A stretch of 8,637 bases of DNA, from NCBI GenBank assembly GCA_937896305.1, contig CALBND010000054.1:1-8637 (forward strand), in the 5' to 3' direction. The notes under the pieces were generated by a model. That model was not told the DNA's origin, ran no database searches, and saw nothing but the letters and a program-made list of their open reading frames with translations. The DNA is from an uncultured Actinomycetes bacterium. Its GTDB lineage: Bacteria > Actinomycetota > Actinomycetes > S36-B12 > UBA5976. Of this stretch, positions 1-7,124 are shown piece after piece; position 1 is the stretch's first letter, and each line of letters begins with the position of its first letter. A program made the position numbers and the translations under genes.

Positions 1-1737
1 ATTACTGGTGTCGTCGATGCTCGAAATATGCGAGCTCAGTATTTAGATCGAATGGATATAGAAAGAGAACGCGGCATAACGATAAAGTCTCAGGCCGTTA
101 GATTGCCTTGGGTGGGTTTAGATGAAAAGAATTATGTTTTAAATTTAATTGACACTCCAGGCCACGTTGATTTCACCTACGAAGTTAGTAGGTCTTTAGA
201 AGCTTGCGAGGGAGCAGTTTTATTAGTAGATGCAGCTCAAGGAATTGAAGCTCAAACTTTAGCAAATCTTTATCTAGCTTTAGAAAAAGATATGACCATA
301 ATTCCCGTTTTAAATAAAATAGATTTACCTGCAGCGCAACCTGATAAATATGCTGCAGAATTAGCAAACATCGTGGGCTGTAAACCATCTGATGTGTTAA
401 GGGTAAGTGCAAAAACTGGAGCAGGGGTAAAAGAATTACTTGATCTAATCGTCGTAGATGTCCCATTCCCAGTTGGTGATCCGAATGCACCTGCAAGAGC
501 TATGATTTTTGATTCTGTTTATGACACTTATCGAGGAGTTGTAACTTATATAAGAGTCATAGATGGAAATTTAAAGCCTCGTGAAAAAATTAAAATGATG
601 TCAACTGGAGTAACCCACGAATTATTAGATATTGGTGTTATCTCTCCCGAACCAATTTCTACAAAAGGTTTAGGGGTGGGAGAAGTTGGGTTCTTAATCA
701 CTGGAGTAAAAGACGTAAGGCAATCACGAGTTGGAGATACTATTACCGATGCCATTAAACCTGCCCAAACGGCTTTGGCGGGATTTCGTGATCCCAAACC
801 AATGGTTTTTGCTGGGCTGTTTCCAATTGATGGCAGTGATTACCCGCTTTTAAGAGATGCCTTAGATAAATTGCAATTAAATGATGCAGCGTTAGTTTAT
901 GAACCAGAATCATCTGTGGCTTTAGGTTTTGGTTATCGATGTGGTTTCTTAGGTTTATTACATTTAGAAATTGTTAGAGAACGACTAGATAGAGAATTTG
1001 ATTTAAGTTTGATTTCAACAGCCCCAAGTGTTGGCTATCGCATCGTCATGGAAGACAAAACAGAAATTTCAATAACTAACCCAAGTGAATTTCCTGCTGG
1101 AAAAGTATCTGAAATATTTGAACCAGTTGTCAAAGCAACAATTTTGACACCTAGTGAATATATTGGATCAGTTATGGAATTGGCTCAAGAGCGAAGAGGG
1201 CAAATGCACGCCATGGATTATTTATCCGAAGACCGAGTCGAACTTAGATATACATTACCTCTTGCTGAAATAGTATTTGATTTTTTTGATCAACTTAAAT
1301 CAAGAACCAGAGGTTATGCCTCATTTGATTACGAACCCTCTGGTGAAGAAGCTGCTGATTTAGTGAAAGTAGATATTTTATTACACGGTGATCCAGTTGA
1401 TGCATTTAGTTCAATAGTTCATAAAGATAAGGCTTATTCTTATGGCGTTGAAATGACTGGAAGATTAAAGAATTTAATTCCGCGCCAACAATTTGAAGTC
1501 CCAATTCAAGCTGCCATTGGTGCCAGAATTATTGCCAGAGAAAGTATAAGAGCTATTCGAAAAGATGTTTTGGCTAAGTGTTATGGCGGAGATATTAGTC
1601 GTAAACGTAAATTACTTGAAAAGCAAAAGGAAGGAAAAAAGCGCATGAAAATGGTGGGTCGTGTTGAAGTTCCGCAAGAGGCATTTGTTGCAGCGCTTAA
1701 AACCAATGCCGATGCCCCTGGCAAAGACAAAAAATAG
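1..1737 (+). CDS. lepA: Elongation factor 4 (LepA) GTPase, 5'-truncated by the window edge
   Basis: LepA/EF4 is a ribosome-associated translational GTPase, implicated in back-translocation and in 30S assembly. The reading frame is open from base 1, so 578 residues are visible. The first in-frame ATG, at base 28, is internal: the residues before it (ITGVVDARNM) and after it align with the start of the LepA G domain. About 35-40 residues including the P-loop (G1) lie outside the window. In visible numbering, switch I RGITI is at 24-28, G3 DTPGH at 51-55, G4 NKID at 105-108 and G5 SAKTG at 136-140. Domain II, the EF-G-like domains (RCGFLGLLHLEI region) and the LepA-specific C-terminus (AKCYGGDISRKRK, then KEGKKRMK and VPQEAF) follow, separating it from EF-G, BipA and TypA. 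It ends in TAG with no sign of decay. Identity is essentially certain. Confidence 0.97.
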   Translation: MTGVVDARNMRAQYLDRMDIERERGITIKSQAVRLPWVGLDEKNYVLNLIDTPGHVDFTYEVSRSLEACEGAVLLVDAAQGIEAQTLANLYLALEKDMTIIPVLNKIDLPAAQPDKYAAELANIVGCKPSDVLRVSAKTGAGVKELLDLIVVDVPFPVGDPNAPARAMIFDSVYDTYRGVVTYIRVIDGNLKPREKIKMMSTGVTHELLDIGVISPEPISTKGLGVGEVGFLITGVKDVRQSRVGDTITDAIKPAQTALAGFRDPKPMVFAGLFPIDGSDYPLLRDALDKLQLNDAALVYEPESSVALGFGYRCGFLGLLHLEIVRERLDREFDLSLISTAPSVGYRIVMEDKTEISITNPSEFPAGKVSEIFEPVVKATILTPSEYIGSVMELAQERRGQMHAMDYLSEDRVELRYTLPLAEIVFDFFDQLKSRTRGYASFDYEPSGEEAADLVKVDILLHGDPVDAFSSIVHKDKAYSYGVEMTGRLKNLIPRQQFEVPIQAAIGARIIARESIRAIRKDVLAKCYGGDISRKRKLLEKQKEGKKRMKMVGRVEVPQEAFVAALKTNADAPGKDKK

Positions 1738-1772
1738 CCTTAAAACCCAAAATTTTTCAAATTGAACTGGCC

Positions 1773-1812
1773 AAAAACCTAAACTATCTGCTATTAAGGA
1801 AAGTAGGTTTTT
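1773..1812 (+). terminator. Weak A/T-flanked hairpin after lepA, possible terminator
   Basis: The 98-bp spacer between lepA and the next gene contains a 9-bp perfect inverted repeat, AAAAACCTA (1773-1781) and TAGGTTTTT (1804-1812), with a 22-nt loop. A-tract, short GC core, then T-tract is the layout of a bidirectional intrinsic terminator, but only two G-C pairs and a long loop make it weak. The same stretch could instead be read as a promoter for the downstream pair: TTGAAC (1762-1767), 17 nt, TATCTG (1785-1790). That -10 matches consensus poorly. Both readings are tentative. Confidence 0.25.
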
Positions 1813-1825
1813 CCAACTAAACGTC

Positions 1826-1830
1826 AGGGG
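1826..1830 (+). promoter_or_regulatory. Ribosome binding site of the acyl-CoA synthetase gene
   Basis: AGGGG lies 5 nt before the GTG at 1836. It is one of the clearer Shine-Dalgarno sequences in the window and supports GTG as the start, since no ATG occurs nearby in this frame upstream of the conserved N-terminal region. Confidence 0.6.
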
Positions 1831-1835
1831 ATTTT

Positions 1836-3671
1836 GTGACTAAGACCAATACCGGTAGCGCCAGTGCTCCATATCCAACACCTGCGCGCTCAGTGGCACA
1901 CATGTTGCAAGAGCGAGTACGAGTTGCCCCAAATTCTTCTGCGTTTATGAAGCGAACAAATTCTGGTTGGACAACTTTAACTTGGCAAGAAGTTAATGAA
2001 CAAGCTGTAAATCTTGCTGCTGGTTTAATCGGTTTAGGTTTAAAGAACGAAGAACGTGTAGCGATCGCAAGCATGACTTGTTATGACTGGGTTGCAGCAG
2101 ATTTAGGAATTTTAACAGCTGGTGGAGCTGTTACAACTGTTTATGCTCAAACGGAACCTGATGATGTTGCCTACATTTTAAATGATTCAGCTGCCAGATT
2201 TATTTTTGCAGAAAATGATGAACAATTAACAAAACTTAAAAATAGAAGGAATCAAATTACAAATATTGAAAAAGTAATTGTTTTCGAAGGACGTGGTGAT
2301 GGGGATTGGGTTATCGGATTTGATGAGCTCCAAGAAATGGGTAGAAATAACTTAAGAAACAATCCAAGACTTGTATTGGATCGAATCGATTCAATTAATT
2401 CAAATCATCTTGCAACATTGATGTACACCTCTGGAACCACAGGTAGACCAAAAGGTGTTGTTCTATTACATTCAAATTGGGCATTTGAAGGTGCCACTAT
2501 TGAAACATTAGGTATTTTGAGACCTGATGACGTGCAGATGCTTTGGCTACCACTTGCTCATTCATTTGGAAGTGTTTTATTGGCCGCCCAATTACAAATT
2601 GGTTTCACAACAGCAGTTGATGGACAAGTTGATCGATTAGTTGAAAATCTTGGTCAAATTAAACCAACCTTTATGGGTGCTGTTCCAAGAATATTTGAAA
2701 AAATATATGCCAAAGTCACTGGAGATGTTGAACATGAAGGCGGAGCTAAAGCCAAGATATTTAATTGGGCAGTTGGAGTTGGGGTGAAAGCTGCAAAGGC
2801 AAAAAGAAATCAAGGAATTGAGCCCGACAAAGCAACAAAAGCACAACTTGCTATTGCCAATAAATTAGTTTTTTCAAAATTGCAAAAAAGAATGGGTGGA
2901 CGAATCAGATTCTTTGTATCCGGTGCAGCCGCCTTATCAACTGATGTGGCCTGGTTTTTTGAAGCTGCTGGTTTAACTATTTTAGAAGGTTATGGTTTAA
3001 CTGAAACAAGTGCAGCAACAACTTTAAATAGACCAACTAGTTTAGGGCTAGGCACTGTTGGTGAAATATTTAATGGAATGCAAATAAAAATCGCTGCAGA
3101 TGGCGAAATTCTAATCAAAGGCCCAGGGGTTATGAAGGGGTATCACAATTTAGCCGAAGAAACAAAAGCAACTTTCACAGATGATGGTTGGTTTAAAACA
3201 GGTGACATCGGTGAGATTGATGATTTAAACCGAGTCAAAGTAACTGATCGAAAGAAAGACTTAGTTAAAACCTCTAATGGAAAATACGTTGCTCTAAGCA
3301 ATATTGAGTCTAGATTCAAGGGAATTACAAAAATAGCTAGCAATATGGTTGTGCAGGCTGTAGACAAACCTTTTGTGGCAGCATTAATTGCGATTGATCC
3401 TGACTCATTAAAAGCGTTTGCCGAAACTAGAAAAATTCAAGGTGATTATTCATCTTTAATTAAAGATAAAGTTGTTAAGGATCAAATCGCCAGTGAAATA
3501 TATCAATTAAATTCCCAACTGAACCCTTGGGAGCAAATTAAAGAGTTTAGAATTCTTCCTCAAGATCTAGCAATTGATGCAGGTGAGTTGACTCCAAGTA
3601 TGAAAATACGAAGAGCAGTAATAGCTACTCGACATGTAGAATTGATTAATGAGATGTATTCAAACAAGTAA
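1836..3671 (+). CDS. Long-chain fatty-acid--CoA ligase (AMP-forming), FadD15-like
   Basis: This is a 611-residue member of the ANL adenylate-forming superfamily, of the long-chain acyl-CoA synthetase type. It activates a fatty acid with ATP to an acyl-adenylate and then transfers it to CoA. The full set of core motifs is present: the phosphate-binding loop YTSGTTGRPKG at residues 197-207, GYGLTETSA at 385-393, the ribose-binding Asp in GDIGE (456-460), the hinge DRKKD (471-475) followed by KTSNGKY, which is typical of ACSL/FadD15 proteins, and a C-terminal lysine K590 in TPSMKIRR as candidate catalytic A10 lysine. There is no signal peptide or obvious membrane helix, so it is cytosolic or peripheral. 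It starts at GTG 1836 behind AGGGG. From memory, a FadD-type ligase next to lepA is common in Actinobacteria. Substrate chain length cannot be read from sequence. hemW follows after 12 bp, suggesting one transcript. Confidence 0.92.
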   Translation: MTKTNTGSASAPYPTPARSVAHMLQERVRVAPNSSAFMKRTNSGWTTLTWQEVNEQAVNLAAGLIGLGLKNEERVAIASMTCYDWVAADLGILTAGGAVTTVYAQTEPDDVAYILNDSAARFIFAENDEQLTKLKNRRNQITNIEKVIVFEGRGDGDWVIGFDELQEMGRNNLRNNPRLVLDRIDSINSNHLATLMYTSGTTGRPKGVVLLHSNWAFEGATIETLGILRPDDVQMLWLPLAHSFGSVLLAAQLQIGFTTAVDGQVDRLVENLGQIKPTFMGAVPRIFEKIYAKVTGDVEHEGGAKAKIFNWAVGVGVKAAKAKRNQGIEPDKATKAQLAIANKLVFSKLQKRMGGRIRFFVSGAAALSTDVAWFFEAAGLTILEGYGLTETSAATTLNRPTSLGLGTVGEIFNGMQIKIAADGEILIKGPGVMKGYHNLAEETKATFTDDGWFKTGDIGEIDDLNRVKVTDRKKDLVKTSNGKYVALSNIESRFKGITKIASNMVVQAVDKPFVAALIAIDPDSLKAFAETRKIQGDYSSLIKDKVVKDQIASEIYQLNSQLNPWEQIKEFRILPQDLAIDAGELTPSMKIRRAVIATRHVELINEMYSNK

Positions 3672-3683
3672 TTCTTCAAAGTA

Positions 3684-4874
3684 GTGGCAAAAATTCCTGA
3701 GGGAGAAATTCCTCCCCTCGATGGACTTTTGCCAGATAGTTCTTTACAAGAATTAAATAAACCATTTTCTTTGTATGTACATGTTCCATATTGCGCTAAA
3801 CGATGTGGATATTGTGACTTCAATACATACACTCCTTCAGAGTTAGATTTAGCAGATCAAATTAATAGTTGGTTAGTTTCTGCCAAAAAGGAAGTACAAC
3901 TAGCCAAGAAAATTCTTAAAAAAGATTTAAAAATTGATACAATTTTTTTTGGTGGAGGAACTCCCTCGTTACTAGATCCTTCAGATTTAATCAATTTTAT
4001 GAATTATGTCAAAGATAATTTTGAATTAAAAAAAGATATCGAAATTACTTTAGAAGCAAATCCCGATACTATCAATGAAATAAATGCAGCTGGATGGGTT
4101 GATGCAGGGGTTAACCGAATCTCTATGGGTATGCAAAGCTCAGTTAAAAATGTCTTGAAAACATTGGACAGAACGCACAATCCAGAAAATGTAGTTAATG
4201 CTTTCGAAACTTTAAATAAGAGTGGAATTAGTAATGTCAGTTTAGATCTAATTTATGGCACACCTGGAGAATCATTTTCAGATTGGGAAGAAACTTTAAA
4301 CGCAGCTTTGGAAATAAAACCAAACCATATTTCAGCATATGCACTAGTAATAGAACCTGGTACCAAAATGGGGAGCCAACTAAATAGAGGTGAAATTTCA
4401 CCGGTGGATGAAGATCAATCTGCAGATAAATATAATTTGATAGATAAAAAACTTACGAGCACAGGATACCAGTGGTATGAGATATCTAATTGGGCTAAAG
4501 ATGGATTTGAATGTAAACATAATCTAAATTATTGGTATGGAAATAACTGGTGGGGGATTGGTCCCGGTGCGCATTCGCATGTTGGTGGAACTAGATGGTG
4601 GAATCACAAGTTGCCAAAAAAATGGCGTGAAAACTTAGAATTGGATACAAGTCCTGCGCTAGGTCGTGAAGTTTTAACTTCATCTCAAATCGAAGACGAA
4701 AAGTTAATGTTAAACATTCGTTTAAAATCAGGTGTAAGTAAAGCGAATATAAGTAGTGAAAATATATCCATGCTTATTTCACAAGGTTTAATCCAGCAAG
4801 ATCATTCCAATATTTACCTAACGACTCAAGGAAGGCTTTTGGCAGACCTGGTCTACAGGAAAATAAGCTCTTAA
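3684..4874 (+). CDS. hemW: Radical SAM haem chaperone HemW (HemN-like, not a coproporphyrinogen oxidase)
   Basis: HemW is a 4Fe-4S radical SAM protein that binds haem and is thought to deliver it to client enzymes; it is often mis-annotated as oxygen-independent coproporphyrinogen III oxidase (HemN). The 396-residue protein has the cluster motif C37-x3-C41-x2-C44 followed by D45-F46. True HemN has a further Cys two residues after the third cluster Cys; here that position is Phe, which argues for HemW. GGGTPS at 90-95 is the SAM-binding glycine motif, and H279-N-x-x-Y-W284 is the HNxxYW motif characteristic of HemW. The GTG start at 3684 is chosen because the N-terminal segment (PEGEIPPLDGLLP, then PFSLYVHVPYC) resembles actinobacterial HemW; no good Shine-Dalgarno precedes it, so translation may be coupled to the ligase gene ending 12 bp upstream. 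Confidence 0.93.
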   Translation: MAKIPEGEIPPLDGLLPDSSLQELNKPFSLYVHVPYCAKRCGYCDFNTYTPSELDLADQINSWLVSAKKEVQLAKKILKKDLKIDTIFFGGGTPSLLDPSDLINFMNYVKDNFELKKDIEITLEANPDTINEINAAGWVDAGVNRISMGMQSSVKNVLKTLDRTHNPENVVNAFETLNKSGISNVSLDLIYGTPGESFSDWEETLNAALEIKPNHISAYALVIEPGTKMGSQLNRGEISPVDEDQSADKYNLIDKKLTSTGYQWYEISNWAKDGFECKHNLNYWYGNNWWGIGPGAHSHVGGTRWWNHKLPKKWRENLELDTSPALGREVLTSSQIEDEKLMLNIRLKSGVSKANISSENISMLISQGLIQQDHSNIYLTTQGRLLADLVYRKISS

Positions 4875-4914
4875 GAATAAAAACCTTAAATTACTTCATA
4901 AATAATGAGTTGCG

Positions 4915-4944
4915 TTGGCGAGAAAGCCGGATTCCAAGTAATCT
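4915..4944 (+). promoter_or_regulatory. Candidate promoter of the hrcA-dnaJ operon
   Basis: TTGGCG (4915-4920) and TAATCT (4939-4944) are separated by 18 nt and would place the transcription start inside the left arm of the CIRCE operator, a classical position for HrcA repression. The matches to consensus are partial (about 4/6 and 3/6). An alternative -10 is TATAGA at 4951-4956, in the CIRCE spacer, but it lacks a recognisable -35. The presence of some promoter here is well supported by CIRCE; the exact boxes are uncertain. Confidence 0.35.
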
Positions 4945-4969
4945 AGCACTTATAGATTGAGAGTGCTAA
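4943..4969 (+). promoter_or_regulatory. CIRCE operator (HrcA binding site)
   Basis: The left arm CTAGCACTT (4943-4951), a 9-nt spacer (4952-4960) and the right arm GAGTGCTAA (4961-4969) match the CIRCE consensus TTAGCACTC-N9-GAGTGCTAA. The right arm is perfect and the left arm matches 7 of 9, differing only at its two end positions, so a 7-bp core TAGCACT/AGTGCTA pairs perfectly. It ends 23 nt before the hrcA ATG, so the gene next to it encodes the repressor that reads this site. Known family behaviour: HrcA, matured by GroEL, binds CIRCE and is released on heat shock. The expected outcome is autorepression of hrcA and the genes behind it. Confidence 0.93.
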
Positions 4970-4976
4970 AAAATTT

Positions 4977-4984
4977 AAGGTGGG
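4977..4984 (+). promoter_or_regulatory. Ribosome binding site fixing the hrcA start
   Basis: AAGGTGGG ends 8 nt before ATG 4993. It lies downstream of the alternative in-frame TTG at 4957, which sits within the CIRCE spacer, and therefore supports the ATG as the true hrcA start. Confidence 0.6.
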
Positions 4985-4992
4985 TAAAAACG

Positions 4993-6006
4993 ATGGATGA
5001 GCGTAAGTTTGATGTTTTACGCGCCATTATTGAAGATTATGTTGCCACACAAGAACCAATTGGCTCAAAATCTTTAGTCGAGAGACATAACTTAAAAGTT
5101 TCACCAGCCACGATTCGAAACGAAATGGCCGTTTTGGAAGAAGAAGGTTTTATCGTCCAACCTCATACAAGTGCTGGACGAATCCCGACAGATAAGGGTT
5201 ACCGAGTTTTTGTGGATCGACTTAACGAAGTTAGACCACTTTCTAATTCAGAAACTAAAGCAATTATGCAAGTTTTGGAAGGTGCAGTTGATCTAGATGA
5301 TGTTATGCAAAAAACAGTTAAGCTACTGGCCCATTTAACTGGTCAAGTTTCTGTCGTTCAATATCCAAAACTTTCCACTTCAACTGTGAAACATATTGAC
5401 TTAGTAGCTATTAGTGATACACGAATAATGATTGTGTTAGTAGCAAATAGTGCAAGGCTAGAGCAAGCAACTCTTGAGTTGCCACAGAGAATTAATTTAG
5501 AAACTTTAGAAAAATTAAGAACAAAATTAAAATCTAGTTTGATTGATAAAAAATTTGTTGAAGTTGCCTCATTAGTAAATCAAGTAATTCAAGATTTCTC
5601 ACCTACAGATAGAAATTTGTTAAATCAAATTATTGAAAAAGTTAAACTCTTAGCCAAAGATAGCTCAGACCAAAAAATTGTAATAGGTGGTGCAAGCAAT
5701 CTAGCAAGATTAGATTCTGATTTCAGTAAGAATTTACTTCCTGTTCTAGATGAAATTGAAGAAAATGTCGTTGTTTTAAAATTACTTGGAGAGATGGTTA
5801 GTGGAGATGATGTATTTGTAAGAATTGGGCACGAAAATCCTGTACCAAATCTTCATTCAGCTTCAGTTGTTTCCAGTGCGTATGGAAATGTTGACACACT
5901 ATCTAAATTAGGGATATTAGGACCAACTCGAATGGATTATCCTGGAACTATGTCTTCGGTAGTAGCAGTAGCCAGGTATTTGGGCAGAATTTTAGGAAAT
6001 AAATAA
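4993..6006 (+). CDS. hrcA: Heat-inducible transcription repressor HrcA
   Basis: HrcA is the dimeric repressor of chaperone genes that binds CIRCE operators. From ATG 4993 the protein has 337 residues, close to the usual 340-350. The N-terminal winged-helix DNA-binding domain occupies roughly residues 1-80, with the signature VSPATIRNEM at 36-45 and HTSAGRIPTDKGYR at 58-71. The central and C-terminal parts form the GAF-like dimerisation domain, with the conserved tail containing GPTRMDYPGTM. The frame remains open upstream to a TTG at 4957, but that start would put the coding sequence through the CIRCE operator and add 12 unconserved residues, so it is not used. The stop codon overlaps the dnaJ ATG by one base. 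The operator directly upstream indicates negative autoregulation. Confidence 0.96.
   Translation: MDERKFDVLRAIIEDYVATQEPIGSKSLVERHNLKVSPATIRNEMAVLEEEGFIVQPHTSAGRIPTDKGYRVFVDRLNEVRPLSNSETKAIMQVLEGAVDLDDVMQKTVKLLAHLTGQVSVVQYPKLSTSTVKHIDLVAISDTRIMIVLVANSARLEQATLELPQRINLETLEKLRTKLKSSLIDKKFVEVASLVNQVIQDFSPTDRNLLNQIIEKVKLLAKDSSDQKIVIGGASNLARLDSDFSKNLLPVLDEIEENVVVLKLLGEMVSGDDVFVRIGHENPVPNLHSASVVSSAYGNVDTLSKLGILGPTRMDYPGTMSSVVAVARYLGRILGNK
5994..5998 (+). promoter_or_regulatory. Ribosome binding site of dnaJ inside the hrcA 3' end
   Basis: AGGAA lies within the last codons of hrcA, 7 nt before the dnaJ ATG at 6006. With the TAATG stop-start overlap it indicates both independent initiation and translational coupling. 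Confidence 0.55.
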
Positions 6007-7121
6007 TGGCAAACGACTTTTATGAAGTATTAGGTGTTGATAGTGAAGCAAGTGCTGAAGAAATAAAAAAAGCATATAGAAAACTTGCAAGAGAATTACA
6101 TCCTGATTTAAATCCTGATCCAACTGCTTCAGAAAGATTTAAGGAAGTGACAAAGGCGTATGAAACTTTAAGTGATGATCAAAAAAGAAGAATGTATGAT
6201 TTAGGTTTTTCTGGTAACGCGGCGTCTTCTGCTGGTTTTGGTTTCGGCGGACTGGGCGACTTTGTTGACGCATTCTTTGGCTCAACTCAACAACGAGGGC
6301 CAAGATCAAGAAGTCGAAGAGGACAAGACGCATTAATAAGATTAGATCTTGAATTAATAGATGCATTCAAAGGAATATCCAGAGATTTGACAGTTGAAAC
6401 AGCAGTTGTCTGCGAAGTTTGTGACGGAACATGTTGTACCCCTGGAACTGCGCCAACTGTTTGTTCAATGTGTCGTGGTCGTGGAGATGTACAAGCGGTA
6501 CAAAGATCTCTACTGGGACAAGTTGTTTCAAGTAGACCTTGTCCGCAATGTTCTGGATTTGGAACTGTTTTACCAAGTCCTTGCGCTGAATGTGCTGGTG
6601 AAGGAAGAGTTAGAACAAGGGCAATGCTCAACGCCCAGATTCCAGCAGGAGTCGACACTGGAACACGAGTCCAACTTGTAGGCAGAGGTGAAGTCGGACC
6701 AGGAGGTGGTGATCCGGGAGACTTATATTTAGAAATTTTTGTTAAACCACATAAAACATTGCACAGAGTAGGCGACGACTTACAAAGTCTAATTACTATT
6801 CCAATGAGTGCGGCAAGTTTAGGTACAACATTTGATTTAAAAACTTTAGACTCAACTGAAAAAATAACTGTTAAACCTGGAACTCAATCAGGAACTGTCG
6901 TAACGCTAAGAGGTAAAGGCATGCCTAGGTTAAGGCGTGAGGGCAAAGGAGATTTGCACATCGAATTAGTCGTTGAAACACCAACAGGTTTAAGTGAAGA
7001 GGAAAAAGAATTGATTAAGAAACTTTCAGAAATTAGAGGTGAAGACAAACTCGAATTAGAGCCTGAAAAAATCAACGAAACCGGAATCTTTAGTCGCCTA
7101 CGAGATGCGTTTTCTAGATAA
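6006..7121 (+). CDS. dnaJ: Chaperone protein DnaJ, hrcA-linked paralogue (DnaJ2 type)
   Basis: This is a 371-residue type I J-protein that delivers unfolded proteins to DnaK and stimulates its ATPase. The J domain spans about residues 1-70 with HPD at 32-34. A short G/F-rich linker (about 75-100) follows, then the zinc-finger domain with four CxxC motifs starting at C136, C153, C179 and C193, and the two C-terminal substrate-binding domains with GEVGPGGGDPGDLYLEI and RGKGMPRLR. Motif 1 reads CEVCDGTC, so the usual final Gly of CxxCxGxG is Cys143, followed by Cys144; motifs 2 to 4 are canonical. The protein ends GIFSRLRDAFSR, similar to the tail of actinobacterial DnaJ2. Together with hrcA linkage, this suggests it is not the DnaJ1 that sits beside dnaK-grpE; that second copy would be outside the window. 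It overlaps hrcA by 1 bp. Confidence 0.96.
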   Translation: MANDFYEVLGVDSEASAEEIKKAYRKLARELHPDLNPDPTASERFKEVTKAYETLSDDQKRRMYDLGFSGNAASSAGFGFGGLGDFVDAFFGSTQQRGPRSRSRRGQDALIRLDLELIDAFKGISRDLTVETAVVCEVCDGTCCTPGTAPTVCSMCRGRGDVQAVQRSLLGQVVSSRPCPQCSGFGTVLPSPCAECAGEGRVRTRAMLNAQIPAGVDTGTRVQLVGRGEVGPGGGDPGDLYLEIFVKPHKTLHRVGDDLQSLITIPMSAASLGTTFDLKTLDSTEKITVKPGTQSGTVVTLRGKGMPRLRREGKGDLHIELVVETPTGLSEEEKELIKKLSEIRGEDKLELEPEKINETGIFSRLRDAFSR

Positions 7122-7124
7122 ATA

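Noticed and set aside
185..496. 103-codon - strand frame inside lepA
   Set aside because: It is leucine-rich, low-complexity antisense of AT-rich codons with no start signal or family similarity.
28..1737. lepA starting at ATG 28 as a naturally shortened gene
   Set aside because: The frame is open and LepA-like from base 1, so the missing P-loop is due to the window edge rather than a deletion.
1821..1838. Possible riboswitch or leader before the acyl-CoA synthetase
   Set aside because: The 98-bp gap is too short and lacks any conserved aptamer-like structure I can identify.
3560..3832. 90-codon - strand frame across the ligase-hemW junction
   Set aside because: It covers conserved coding ends on both sides and only a 12-bp spacer, with nothing to suggest an antisense gene.
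4871..4889. TTAAG-N9-CTTAA inverted repeat at the hemW stop, as a terminator
   Set aside because: The 5-bp stem is almost all A-T, has no T-run after it and is expected by chance in such AT-rich DNA.
6287..6658. 123-codon open frame on the - strand inside dnaJ
   Set aside because: It lies wholly antisense to the zinc-finger region of a clear dnaJ, its translation resembles no family I recognise, and it reflects the codon bias of the + strand gene.
6394..6681. 95-codon + strand frame within dnaJ in another phase
   Set aside because: It is a shifted reading of the DnaJ cysteine-rich region; the dnaJ frame is continuous and conserved, so there is no frameshift.
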